Source of the DNA: Acidobacteriota bacterium
GTDB taxonomy: Bacteria; Actinomycetota; Acidimicrobiia; Acidimicrobiales; UBA8190
NCBI GenBank assembly: GCA_028872975.1
Contig: JAGWNV010000026.1
Location: forward strand, 1-16,506
Reading direction: 5' to 3'
Length of the DNA stretch: 16,506 bases
Positions 6,185 through 14,369 of the stretch are shown one piece after another. The first letter of the stretch is position 1; the number at the start of each line of letters is the position of its first letter. Position numbers and translations under genes: made by a program. The notes below the pieces were generated by a model that was not told the DNA's origin, did no database searches, and was given only the letters and a program-made list of their open reading frames with translations.

Positions 6185-6970
6185 TCAGCCGACGGTGCTC
6201 AGGCCCACGGCATGACCGATGCCGTAGGTGACCGCCGCCGCCACGGCGGAGATGGCGAGCTGGCGCAGCGCCGATCGCCACCAGGAGCGCTGGGTGAAGA
6301 CGGCGAGGGCAGCCCCCACGGCGAGGGCGGCGCCGGCGCCGACGACCACCGAGCCGATGGCGGCCGCCCCTCCGATGGTGACGAGCCAAGGCAGCAGGGG
6401 CAGGAGGGCCCCGACGGCAAAGGTGGTGAAGGACGACACCGCCGCCTGGAGGGGCTGGCCCAGGGCCGAGGGGTTGATGCCGAGCTCCTCGCGGGCGTGG
6501 GTCTCGAGGGCGAGCTCGGGGGTGCGCATCATCTCGTCGGCGAGCTGCCGGGCCAGTCCCGGCTCGATGCCCCGGTTCTCGTAGATCCGCACGAGCTCCC
6601 GGCGCTCTCCTTCGGGCCGGTGGCGCAGCTCGTGGCTCTCGAGGGCCAGCTCCCGCTGGAGCAGCTCCTTCTGGGCGCGCATGGACACGAACTCCCCGGC
6701 CGCCATGGAGAATGCGCCGGCCACGAGCCCGGCCACCCCGGCGAGCCGCACCACCCCGGCGGCGGGATGGGCGCCGGCCATGCCGAGGATGAGCGACACG
6801 TTGGTCACGAGCCCGTCGCTCACCCCGAACACGGCGGCCCGGGCGCCCCCGCCCTGGAGGCTGCGGTGGTGGTGGTCGCGCTGGTGGAGGTCGGTCAGAG
6901 GGCGGTGCCGGCCCAGGCGCACCCGGTCCCCGGGTTCCCCGCCGGCGGCAGGCTTCTCGACCGCGGCCAC
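6185..6970 (-). CDS. VIT1/CCC1-family metal (Fe/Mn) transporter, membrane protein
   Basis: Members of this family move ferrous iron or manganese out of the cytosol. The 261-residue protein starts the family core with RAAVFGVSDGLVTNVSLILGMAG (from about 44; first membrane helix), then a second helix ending AGEFVSMRAQKELLQRE. A charged region of about 65 residues follows (98-165), rich in glutamate (for example ELALESHEL and YENRGIEPG), like the cytoplasmic metal-binding domain of VIT1. Three further helices (about 175-225 and 236-256) complete the usual five. The N-terminal tail adds DLHQRDHHHRS. GTG at 6970 is preferred because TAACAT ends seven bases before it; GTG at 6922 is an alternative. 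Iron versus manganese cannot be decided. Confidence 0.88.
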   Translation of the reverse strand: MAAVEKPAAGGEPGDRVRLGRHRPLTDLHQRDHHHRSLQGGGARAAVFGVSDGLVTNVSLILGMAGAHPAAGVVRLAGVAGLVAGAFSMAAGEFVSMRAQKELLQRELALESHELRHRPEGERRELVRIYENRGIEPGLARQLADEMMRTPELALETHAREELGINPSALGQPLQAAVSSFTTFAVGALLPLLPWLVTIGGAAAIGSVVVGAGAALAVGAALAVFTQRSWWRSALRQLAISAVAAAVTYGIGHAVGLSTVG

Positions 6971-6977
6971 GACGGCG

Positions 6978-6983
6978 ATGTTA
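6978..6983 (-). promoter_or_regulatory. Candidate -10 box of the VIT-type transporter (TAACAT), leaderless
   Basis: On the minus strand TAACAT is followed by seven bases (CGCCGTC) and GTG at 6970. No ribosome site is seen. This is the cleanest TANNNT-7-RTG arrangement in the window. Confidence 0.5.
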
Positions 6984-7027
6984 ACGGTGGATGCCCCCAG
7001 GCAGGTCGAAGCTGCCAGAATGGAACG

Positions 7028-7378
7028 ATGGCCGAGCAACGGCGATTCCTCGACCCGTCCCAGCCGCAGACCCTCCAGGGCGCGGTCATGCTCTGCTACA
7101 TCACCGCCGCCTTCGGGCTCCTCTCCCTCGTCCTCGGCCTCGCCATCGGCCTGGTGCCGATCGCGCTCGGTGCCGGCGGGTACGGCATCGCCAACGAGCG
7201 GCGCTGGGGCTACTGGCTGGCGACGGTGGCCGGCGTGCTGAACGTGCTCAGCATCTTCTACCTCTTCGTTCACGGCGCAAGCTTCTCCTTCGTCCTCAGC
7301 CTGCTCTTCGCCGTCGTCCTCGTGGCGCTGCTCCTGCACCCCCAGAGCCGTCACTACCAGCGGATCTGGTTCCACTAG
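7028..7378 (+). CDS. Small integral membrane protein of unknown function (116 aa)
   Basis: I do not recognise a named family. After a short polar start (MAEQRRFLDPSQPQTLQG) there are three or four hydrophobic segments at about residues 18-40, 41-53, 60-82 and 86-104. A conserved-looking turn GYGIANERRWGYW separates the halves, and the tail is basic and aromatic (HPQSRHYQRIWFH). The layout suggests two helical hairpins with both ends on the same side of the membrane. The gene diverges from the metal transporter and lies 43 bases before the hydratase in the same direction. A CAGAAT box six bases before the ATG is a possible, weaker leaderless promoter. Confidence 0.75.
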   Translation: MAEQRRFLDPSQPQTLQGAVMLCYITAAFGLLSLVLGLAIGLVPIALGAGGYGIANERRWGYWLATVAGVLNVLSIFYLFVHGASFSFVLSLLFAVVLVALLLHPQSRHYQRIWFH

Positions 7379-7407
7379 GACCGCCGCCGGCCACGGCGCG
7401 CCGCGAG

Positions 7408-7413
7408 TAGCCT
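7408..7413 (+). promoter_or_regulatory. Candidate -10 box of the MaoC-like hydratase (TAGCCT), leaderless
   Basis: TAGCCT is followed by eight bases (GCGCGGCG) and the ATG at 7422. Hexamer and spacing are identical to those before mshD. It suggests this gene has its own transcript despite lying just downstream of the small membrane protein. Confidence 0.5.
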
Positions 7414-7421
7414 GCGCGGCG

Positions 7422-7877
7422 ATGACCACCACCGTGCACGGCATCGAGGAGTTCCACGGGCTCAAGGGCACCCACCTCGGGTACTCCGACTGGCACCTCG
7501 TCGACCAGGAGCGGGTGGACCGCTTCGCCGACGCCACCGACGACCACCAGTGGATCCACGTGGATCCCGTCCGGGCCGCCGACGGCCCCTTCGGCGGGAC
7601 CATCGCCCACGGCTATCTCACCTTGTCGCTGGCCCCGGTGCTCCTCCACGACGTGCTCCACGTGGAGGGCATGCGCCTCGGGGTGAACTACGGCTGCAAC
7701 AAGGTCCGGTTCCCCTCGCCGGTCAAGGTGGGCTCGAGGCTCCGCCTCGGCGCCGAGGTGGCCGACGTCGAGGACGTCGAAGGCGGCGTCCAGGTGACCA
7801 TCGACCTCGTCCTCGAGACCGAAGGGGCCCAGAAGCCGAGCTGCGTCGCCCAGGTCGTCTACCGCTACTTCGGCTGA
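7422..7877 (+). CDS. MaoC-like (R)-specific enoyl-CoA hydratase, hot-dog fold
   Basis: This single hot-dog enzyme adds water to trans-2-enoyl-CoA to give (R)-3-hydroxyacyl-CoA. The 151-residue protein holds the hydratase 2 motif FADATDDHQWIHVDP, with the catalytic pair Asp41 and His46, followed by GPFGGTIAHGYLTLSL. The second half, NYGCNKVRFPSPVKVGSRLR, closely resembles mycobacterial Rv0130 (HtdZ) as I remember it. The length is typical of that group. It converges on the acyl-CoA dehydrogenase gene with only 13 bases between stops. Both could serve fatty acyl-CoA metabolism, but they are on opposite strands and not co-transcribed. The chain length acted on is unknown. Confidence 0.9.
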   Translation: MTTTVHGIEEFHGLKGTHLGYSDWHLVDQERVDRFADATDDHQWIHVDPVRAADGPFGGTIAHGYLTLSLAPVLLHDVLHVEGMRLGVNYGCNKVRFPSPVKVGSRLRLGAEVADVEDVEGGVQVTIDLVLETEGAQKPSCVAQVVYRYFG

Positions 7878-7890
7878 CGGGCCTCCCCCG

Positions 7891-9117
<1,227 letters not shown>

Positions 9118-9158
9118 GGCGGCAGTCTCCCATCGGCTCCGCCGGGCCGACGACGCCG

Positions 9159-9929
9159 TCAGCCGCCGGCGCGGCCCCAGACCCGCCGCACGGCGCCGGC
9201 CAGGACGCCCGGGGCGTCTCGGGGCAGGAAGTGGCCGGTGCGCGACAGGGTGACCAGCTCTGCCCCGCGCACGGCGCCGGCCAACCCGGCCGCCACCGAC
9301 GGCGGCACCACCACGTCCCACGTCCCGGTCACCACCACCGTGGGGGCGGCCACGGCCCCCACCGCCGCCTCCACGTCCCCGATCTCGTCGAGCAGGGCCC
9401 GCTGCTCGGTCACGAAGCTCCGCCACAGCCGGACCCCGGACTGGGAGAGGCCGGCCGCGTACCGGCGGTCGGGGAGGCTGGCCTGGAGCCAGGACCCGGC
9501 GTGGCCGCCCAGGCGGGTCGAGAGGGCCCCGAGGCGGGGCAGGACCCGGCCCAGGGCGAAGAGGCCCGCCGCGCTGAGGGCGTCGCCCAGCACGGGCAGC
9601 GCCAGGAGGCGGTCGGCCCCGCTCACGCTCCCGGCCCTCCCCACCGAGGCGGCGAGGACCAGCCCGGCCACGGCGTCGGGGTGGCGGGCGGCGAGCAGGA
9701 GGGCGACGCCCCCGCCGTAGCTGTGGCCCACCACGACGGCCGGCACCGCCCCGCGTTCGGCGAGCAGGCGGGCGGCGAGGGCGGCGTTCTCCGCCATGGA
9801 GGTCGCCGCCAGGCGGGTGGCCCCGTAGCCGGGCCGGTCGACGGCGAGGACCCGGTGGTCGGCCTCGAGGGCGGCAGCGACCGCGTCCCAGTCATCGGCC
9901 TGCCCAGGCTGGCCGTGGAGGAGGAGCAC
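9159..9929 (-). CDS. Alpha/beta hydrolase
   Basis: The product has the fold and triad of the alpha/beta hydrolase superfamily. LLLHGQPGQADDW forms the oxyanion strand and turn, VDRPGYG follows, then the nucleophile elbow VGHSYGGG (Ser70), with Asp205 in TGTWDVVVPP and His233 in RTGHFLPRD. Numbering is from the GTG at 9929, giving 256 residues. That start is conservative: the frame stays open upstream and encodes HVVERGQGPPV, which looks like a normal first strand, back to a CTG at 9962 with GGGAGG nine bases before it. If CTG is used the protein has 267 residues and overlaps the kinase gene by 14 bases. It could be an esterase, epoxide hydrolase or lactonase; sequence alone does not say. Confidence 0.88.
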   Translation of the reverse strand: MLLLHGQPGQADDWDAVAAALEADHRVLAVDRPGYGATRLAATSMAENAALAARLLAERGAVPAVVVGHSYGGGVALLLAARHPDAVAGLVLAASVGRAGSVSGADRLLALPVLGDALSAAGLFALGRVLPRLGALSTRLGGHAGSWLQASLPDRRYAAGLSQSGVRLWRSFVTEQRALLDEIGDVEAAVGAVAAPTVVVTGTWDVVVPPSVAAGLAGAVRGAELVTLSRTGHFLPRDAPGVLAGAVRRVWGRAGG

Positions 9930-9948
9930 GGGCGGCCCCTGCCCGCGT

Positions 9949-11613
9949 TCAACGACGTGCAGCGCTCCCGACCTCCCTGTCCTTCGCCCCCGGGGGGCGG
10001 CTCTCGTCGAGGGGCAGCTCGACGACGAAGCGCGCCCCCCCGCCCTCGCCCGGGCCCGCCTCGGCCCACCCGCCGTGGGCGGTGGCCAGGGCGTCGACGA
10101 TCGACAGGCCGAGCCCGGTGCCGGGGCGTCCCCGGGATCCGCTGCCGCGGTAGAACCGGTCGAAGGCGTGGGCGGTGTCGTCGGTGGAGAGCCCCGGACC
10201 GTCGTCGGTGACGACGAGCCTGGCCACGCCGTCCGCTCGGGCCACGGTGACCCGGGCGGTGGACCCCGCCGGCGTGTGCACGGCGACGTTCTGGAGGAGA
10301 TTGTCGGCGACCTGGCGGAGCCGCCCGGCGTCGCCGCGCACGGTCACTCCCGGCTCGAGCTCGGCGACGACGCGGTGCGCCGGCGACGCGGCCCGGGCGG
10401 CGTCGACGGCCTCGCCGACGACCACCGAGAGGTCGACGGCGGCCTGCTCGAGGGGCCGGCCCTGGTCGAGTCGGGCCAGGAGGAGCAGGTCGTCCACGAG
10501 GACGCCCATGCGGGCGGCCTCCCGCTCGATGCGTTCGGCGGCGCGGCGCCGGCCGGCGTCGTCGTCGAGGGCGCCCTTGCGCAGCAGCTCGGCGTAACCC
10601 CGGATCGAGGTCAGGGGGGTGCGCAGCTCGTGCGAGGCGTCGGCCACGAAACGACGCAGCCGGGACTCCGAGCGCGTCCGCTCGGCCAGCGCCGCCTCGA
10701 TCCGCCCCAACATCCCGTTGAGCGCCGCGCCCAGCCGCCCCACCTCGCTGTGCTCGTCGGCCCGGCGGACACGCCGGCGCATGTCGCCGCCGGCGATGGC
10801 CCGGGCTGTGTCGGTCATCTCGTCGAGGGGCCGCAGCCCCAGGCGGACGGTCCACAGGGCCAGGACCACCATGGCGAGCGCCACCCCGGCGGAGACGGCC
10901 ACCTCGACGCTGGTGACCGACGACAGCGTCTGCTCGGCGGGGGCCGAGGCGCTCAGGGTCACGAGGATCCCGCCCGGGACGGTGACGGCCTCGCCCAGGT
11001 AGTACCCCCAGTGGCTGTGCAGGGCGCCGGCCGTGAACGAGAGCTGCTCGGGCACGTACGGCCCGTGGCCCGTCCCGAATCGGCTCCGGCGCGGCGCCCG
11101 GCTCACCGGGAAGCCCCGGGGGAGGACCGGGGCGGGGTCCTCGTGGGCGAGCGAGCCGGAGGGCCGCCGCAGGATCACCTGGCGGTCGGAGCGCAGGACC
11201 TCGAAGTACACGTCGGGGCTCACCCGCGTGGCGAGCACGTAGGCGTTGAGCCGCCCGGCGCGGGCCGGGGGGGAGGCGGCCGTGGCGGCCTGGACGCTCG
11301 GGATCGTGGTGAGCGGCACCGGCGACGCCAGGGTGGGCGAGCCCGAGGCGAGGTCGGCGGGCGGCGCCGTGGGCTCCGCCAGCTGGGTGAGCCAGGTGGC
11401 CGGCTGGGCGGCGGCCTTGTCGCCGGCGGCGGCGTCGCGGGCGTAGGCGTTCTCCACATAGGAGTACTCCTGGGCCTGGGCGGCGTCGTTCTGCTCGTCG
11501 AGGCGGCCGAAGAGATAGGACCGCAACGACGACAAGGTGACGACGTCGGTGACCACCACCGCCGCCACGAGGAGGGCGAGCATCCCGGCCACGAGCCGCC
11601 TGCGGAGGGACAT
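9949..11613 (-). CDS. Sensor histidine kinase, two-component system
   Basis: This membrane kinase should phosphorylate the response regulator encoded just upstream. The 554-residue protein has a first membrane helix at about 8-30, an extracytoplasmic region of roughly 205 residues (31-236), a second helix at about 237-258 and a HAMP linker (260-312). The catalytic core has all boxes: the H-box SHELRTP with His328, the N-box around Asn442, G1 at VTDDGPGL, the F-box FDRFYRG and G2 at GTGLGLS. The outer region contains a long Ala/Pro/Thr-rich stretch (60-120) and no sensor domain I recognise, so the stimulus is unknown. The ATG at 11613 lies 11 bases after the regulator's stop. Confidence 0.95.
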   Translation of the reverse strand: MSLRRRLVAGMLALLVAAVVVTDVVTLSSLRSYLFGRLDEQNDAAQAQEYSYVENAYARDAAAGDKAAAQPATWLTQLAEPTAPPADLASGSPTLASPVPLTTIPSVQAATAASPPARAGRLNAYVLATRVSPDVYFEVLRSDRQVILRRPSGSLAHEDPAPVLPRGFPVSRAPRRSRFGTGHGPYVPEQLSFTAGALHSHWGYYLGEAVTVPGGILVTLSASAPAEQTLSSVTSVEVAVSAGVALAMVVLALWTVRLGLRPLDEMTDTARAIAGGDMRRRVRRADEHSEVGRLGAALNGMLGRIEAALAERTRSESRLRRFVADASHELRTPLTSIRGYAELLRKGALDDDAGRRRAAERIEREAARMGVLVDDLLLLARLDQGRPLEQAAVDLSVVVGEAVDAARAASPAHRVVAELEPGVTVRGDAGRLRQVADNLLQNVAVHTPAGSTARVTVARADGVARLVVTDDGPGLSTDDTAHAFDRFYRGSGSRGRPGTGLGLSIVDALATAHGGWAEAGPGEGGGARFVVELPLDESRPPGAKDREVGSAARR

Positions 11614-11624
11614 GGCGGGCCGCC

Positions 11625-12338
11625 CTAGGGCGCCTGCTCCTCGGGAGGCAGGCGCAGGCTGTAGCCGACGCCGCGCACGGTGTGCAGCAGCGGGGGCTCG
11701 AAGCAGTCGATCTTCTTGCGCAGGTAGCTCACGTAGGTCTCGACGATGTTGGGGTCGCCGTCGAAGTCGTAGGGCCAGACGTGGTCGAGGATGTCGCTCT
11801 TCGACAGTACCCGCCGGGTGTTGCTCAGGAGGTAGTGGAGGAGGTTGAACTCGGTGGCGGTGAGCTCGATCCGCTGACCCTGGCGCCACACCTCCCGGGT
11901 GTCCTCGTCCATCTCGAGATCGGCGTAGGTGAGGCGGCCGTCATCGGACACGAACCGGGGCGGGCTGCGCCGCAGGACGGCGTGGATGCGGGCCACCAGC
12001 TCGTCGAGGCTGAAGGGCTTGGTGACGTAGTCGTCGCCGCCGAGGCTCAGGCCCTGGACCTTGTCCTCGGTGGCGTCGCGGGCGGTGAGGAAGAGCACCG
12101 GGGTGACCACCCCCGCGCTCCGCAACCGGCGGCACACCTCGGTGCCCTCGAGGTCGGGGAGCATGACATCGAGCAGGATCAGGTCCTGGCCTCCCCCGCC
12201 GGCCGCCGAGAGGGCGTCACCGCCGGTGCCGGCCACCTCGACCTCGAATCCCTCGTAGCGGAGTGCGGCGGCCAGCACGTCGGTGATGTAGGGCTCGTCG
12301 TCGACGACGAGGATCCGGGGCCCGGCCACGGTCTCCAT
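11625..12338 (-). CDS. OmpR/PhoB-family response regulator
   Basis: The 237-residue protein is a DNA-binding regulator paired with the following kinase. The receiver domain (about 8-120) has the acidic pocket Asp13/Asp14, the phospho-acceptor Asp57 in LILLDVMLPD, Thr85, Tyr104 and Lys107, all intact. The winged-helix effector domain (about 135-232) shows the transactivation-loop stretch ELTATEFNLLHYLLS and the recognition-helix region DPNIVETYVSYLRKKID. The wording is close to mycobacterial PhoP/TrcR-type regulators, but I would not name an orthologue. It follows the mannose synthase gene by 37 bases. That gap has no clear ribosome site or -10 box, so transcription from upstream is likely. 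Confidence 0.96.
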   Translation of the reverse strand: METVAGPRILVVDDEPYITDVLAAALRYEGFEVEVAGTGGDALSAAGGGGQDLILLDVMLPDLEGTEVCRRLRSAGVVTPVLFLTARDATEDKVQGLSLGGDDYVTKPFSLDELVARIHAVLRRSPPRFVSDDGRLTYADLEMDEDTREVWRQGQRIELTATEFNLLHYLLSNTRRVLSKSDILDHVWPYDFDGDPNIVETYVSYLRKKIDCFEPPLLHTVRGVGYSLRLPPEEQAP

Positions 12339-12375
12339 GATCGCAGACGGCCGGTCCCGGGCCGTTGCGCCTCGC

Positions 12376-13128
12376 TCAGCGCACCTCCGGCGTCCGGCCC
12401 GTCACGAGACGGCGCAGTCCCCGCAGGCCCCGACGCAGCCCCCACCAGGTGACGAGGAGGAGGGCCTCCACGACGATGGTGCTCGACATCTTGGACTTGC
12501 CCTCGACCCGGTCGACGAAGCGGATGGGGACCTCCACCACCGTCCCTCCGTGGAGGAGCACTTCGTGGACCATCTCGATCTGGAACCCGTACCCGTCGGC
12601 GCGGATGCGATCGAGGTCGAGCTTGGCGAGCATGTCGGCCCGATAGGCCCGGAAACCCGACGTGGAATCGCTCACCGGCATCCCGAGCAGCATCGCCGCG
12701 TAGCGGTTGCCGCCTTCGGACAGGAGCCGTCGGTGCCACCGCCAGTTGGGGATCGAGCCGCCCGGGACGTAGCGCGACCCCACCGACAGGTCCGCCCCGG
12801 TCCGAAGCGGTGCCACCAGGCCCGGCAGTGCCGAGGGCTCGTGGGAGAAGTCGGCATCCATCTCGACCATGACGTCCCAGCCCCGGGCCAGGCCCCAGGC
12901 GAAGCCGGCACGGTAGGCGCTGCCCAGGCCGGCCTTGCCCGGTCGCCGGAGCACGTCGATGCCCCCGAGCTCCCCGGCCACCTCCTCGGCGATGCCGGCG
13001 GTGCCGTCGGGGCTCCCGTCGTCGACCACGAGCACCCCCCCCTCGGGCAGGGCGCTCCTGATCTCGCGCAGGACCCGGGCGATGTTCTCCGACTCGTTGT
13101 AGGTGGGGAGGACCACCAGGACGCGCAC
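12376..13128 (-). CDS. Polyprenol monophosphomannose synthase (GT2, DPM1-like)
   Basis: This GT-A glycosyltransferase makes polyprenyl-phosphate-mannose from GDP-mannose and a polyprenyl phosphate at the inner membrane face. That lipid feeds lipoglycan and protein mannosylation. The 250-residue protein has PTYNESENI (8-16), VDDGSPDGT (35-43), the metal-binding EMDADFSH (Asp91, Asp93), GSRYVPGGS (117-125) and the DPM1-like DSTSGFRAYR and RFVDRVEGKSKMS. It lacks a membrane domain apart from one short hydrophobic stretch near the C-terminus (219-230). In mycobacteria this domain (Ppm1) is fused or linked to the lipoprotein acyltransferase Lnt; none is seen here. The GTG start at 13128 lies 12 bases after the permease stop. 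A related GT2 with another sugar is possible. Confidence 0.88.
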   Translation of the reverse strand: MRVLVVLPTYNESENIARVLREIRSALPEGGVLVVDDGSPDGTAGIAEEVAGELGGIDVLRRPGKAGLGSAYRAGFAWGLARGWDVMVEMDADFSHEPSALPGLVAPLRTGADLSVGSRYVPGGSIPNWRWHRRLLSEGGNRYAAMLLGMPVSDSTSGFRAYRADMLAKLDLDRIRADGYGFQIEMVHEVLLHGGTVVEVPIRFVDRVEGKSKMSSTIVVEALLLVTWWGLRRGLRGLRRLVTGRTPEVR

Positions 13129-13140
13129 CGCCGCAGCCTG

Positions 13141-14331
13141 TCAGGCGACGGGGGGCAAGGTCGATTCGCCCCGGGCCGCCACCCCGGCGGCGGGGTCGGA
13201 CTCGGCGACCGGCGCCGTGACCTGCCAGAGCTCGCGGACGATCACCTGGGCCGACCCGGCCACCGGGATGGCGAGCAGGGTGCCCACGAAGCCGCCGAAG
13301 ATGCCGCCCACGATGCCGCCCACGTCGGCGCCCACGAGGATGGCGAGGAGGACCAAGAGCGGGTTGATCCGCACCGTCCGGCTCATCACCACCGGGTTGA
13401 GCACGTGGTTCTCGACCTGGGTGTAGACGAGGAAGACGACGAGGGTCACGATCCCGGCCGGGAGCGAGTGGGCGAAGGCGAACAGGACGGTCGGGATCCC
13501 CGCCAGCGCCCCCCCGATCATGGGCAGGAAGTCGACGAGAGCCACCCACAGGGCCCACAGGAGGGCGAAGGGGACGCCCATGACGATGAGGGTGACGAAG
13601 ACGACCACGCCGGCGATGACCGAGGTGATGAAGTTGCCGAGCATGTAGCCGGTGACCGACCGGGACACCTCCGAGGACACTCGGGTGACGGTGGCGGCGC
13701 GCTCGGGGCTCATGAGCCGCAGGACCCCCCGGCGCATCTTCGGGGCCTCGAGGAGCATGAGGAGCACGAGCATGAAGATGGTGAAGAGGGCGATCAGGAG
13801 CGTCACCGCACCCTTGCCGAGGGTGAGCGCCGGCTTGGAGAGGTTCTTGGCGAAGCTGGTCAGCTTCGGCGCCAGGTTCTTGTCCACCCAATTCTGGATG
13901 TGGTACCTGCGGACCAGGTGCCCGATGGGGCCCTTGCCCTGCTCGGCCTGGTGGATGTAGCCGGGCAGGTTGTGGGCCAGGTGGGTGAGGCCGTTCACGA
14001 GGGGGTACCCGAAGGCCGTCGCCAGGCCGGCGAAGACGAGGGCCGCCACCACGGTGACGAGCGACACCGCCGCCCCCCGGCGGGCCAGGAGCCTGCGCTG
14101 GATGAGCACGACGGCGGGGTCGAGGAGCAGGGCGACGAACCCGGCCACCACCACGAGCAGGATGATCTCCCGCAGCTTGTAGACGAGCCGCCCCGCCAGG
14201 TAGACGGCCACGACCACGCCGACGGTGGCCACGATGGTCCGGAGCGGCACGCCCTTGGCCTCGGCCACGTCCCACAGCCGCTGCCGGCGGGTGTCGGCGT
14301 CCGCCGGTGGGCCTCGCACGCGTCCCAGCAT
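13141..14331 (-). CDS. AI-2E family transporter (PF01594-type permease)
   Basis: The product is a polytopic membrane protein of 396 residues, about eight hydrophobic segments, with the family hallmark VDFLPMIGGALAGIPTVL in the C-terminal half. The QVENHVLNPVVMSRTVRINPL loop and the closing GGIFGGFVGTLLAIPV are also typical. A soluble segment at about 115-175 (GLTHLAHNLPGYIHQAEQG and on) corresponds to the usual mid-protein domain. Family members have been tied to AI-2 export (TqsA/YdiK) and to sodium-proton exchange, so the family name should not be read as proof of quorum-signal export. It is the first gene of the six-gene minus-strand run. The ATG at 14331 has neither a good ribosome site nor a TANNNT box at leaderless distance. 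Confidence 0.92.
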   Translation of the reverse strand: MLGRVRGPPADADTRRQRLWDVAEAKGVPLRTIVATVGVVVAVYLAGRLVYKLREIILLVVVAGFVALLLDPAVVLIQRRLLARRGAAVSLVTVVAALVFAGLATAFGYPLVNGLTHLAHNLPGYIHQAEQGKGPIGHLVRRYHIQNWVDKNLAPKLTSFAKNLSKPALTLGKGAVTLLIALFTIFMLVLLMLLEAPKMRRGVLRLMSPERAATVTRVSSEVSRSVTGYMLGNFITSVIAGVVVFVTLIVMGVPFALLWALWVALVDFLPMIGGALAGIPTVLFAFAHSLPAGIVTLVVFLVYTQVENHVLNPVVMSRTVRINPLLVLLAILVGADVGGIVGGIFGGFVGTLLAIPVAGSAQVIVRELWQVTAPVAESDPAAGVAARGESTLPPVA

Positions 14332-14348
14332 GACAGGTCGACCCGCTG

Positions 14349-14358
14349 GGCACGTGCC
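14349..14358. promoter_or_regulatory. 10-bp palindrome between divergent membrane genes, possible operator
   Basis: GGCACGTGCC is a perfect palindrome in the 38-base gap between the AI-2E permease and the flippase-like gene. It overlaps the zone where the promoter of the plus-strand gene would lie. A possible weak -10 box, CAGCAT (14358-14363), sits six bases before the GTG at 14370. The palindrome could bind a regulator, but short palindromes are common at this GC content. Confidence 0.3.
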
Positions 14359-14369
14359 AGCATGAACGG

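Noticed and set aside
6185..7603. A 472-residue version of the VIT-type transporter extending to 7603
   Set aside because: The extension would read antisense through the small membrane protein and hydratase genes and has no family match. The TAACAT box and GTG at 6970 fit a normal-length protein.
13141..14331. Calling the permease a quorum-sensing AI-2 exporter
   Set aside because: The family name is historical and covers proteins with other roles. No luxS or AI-2 processing gene is nearby.
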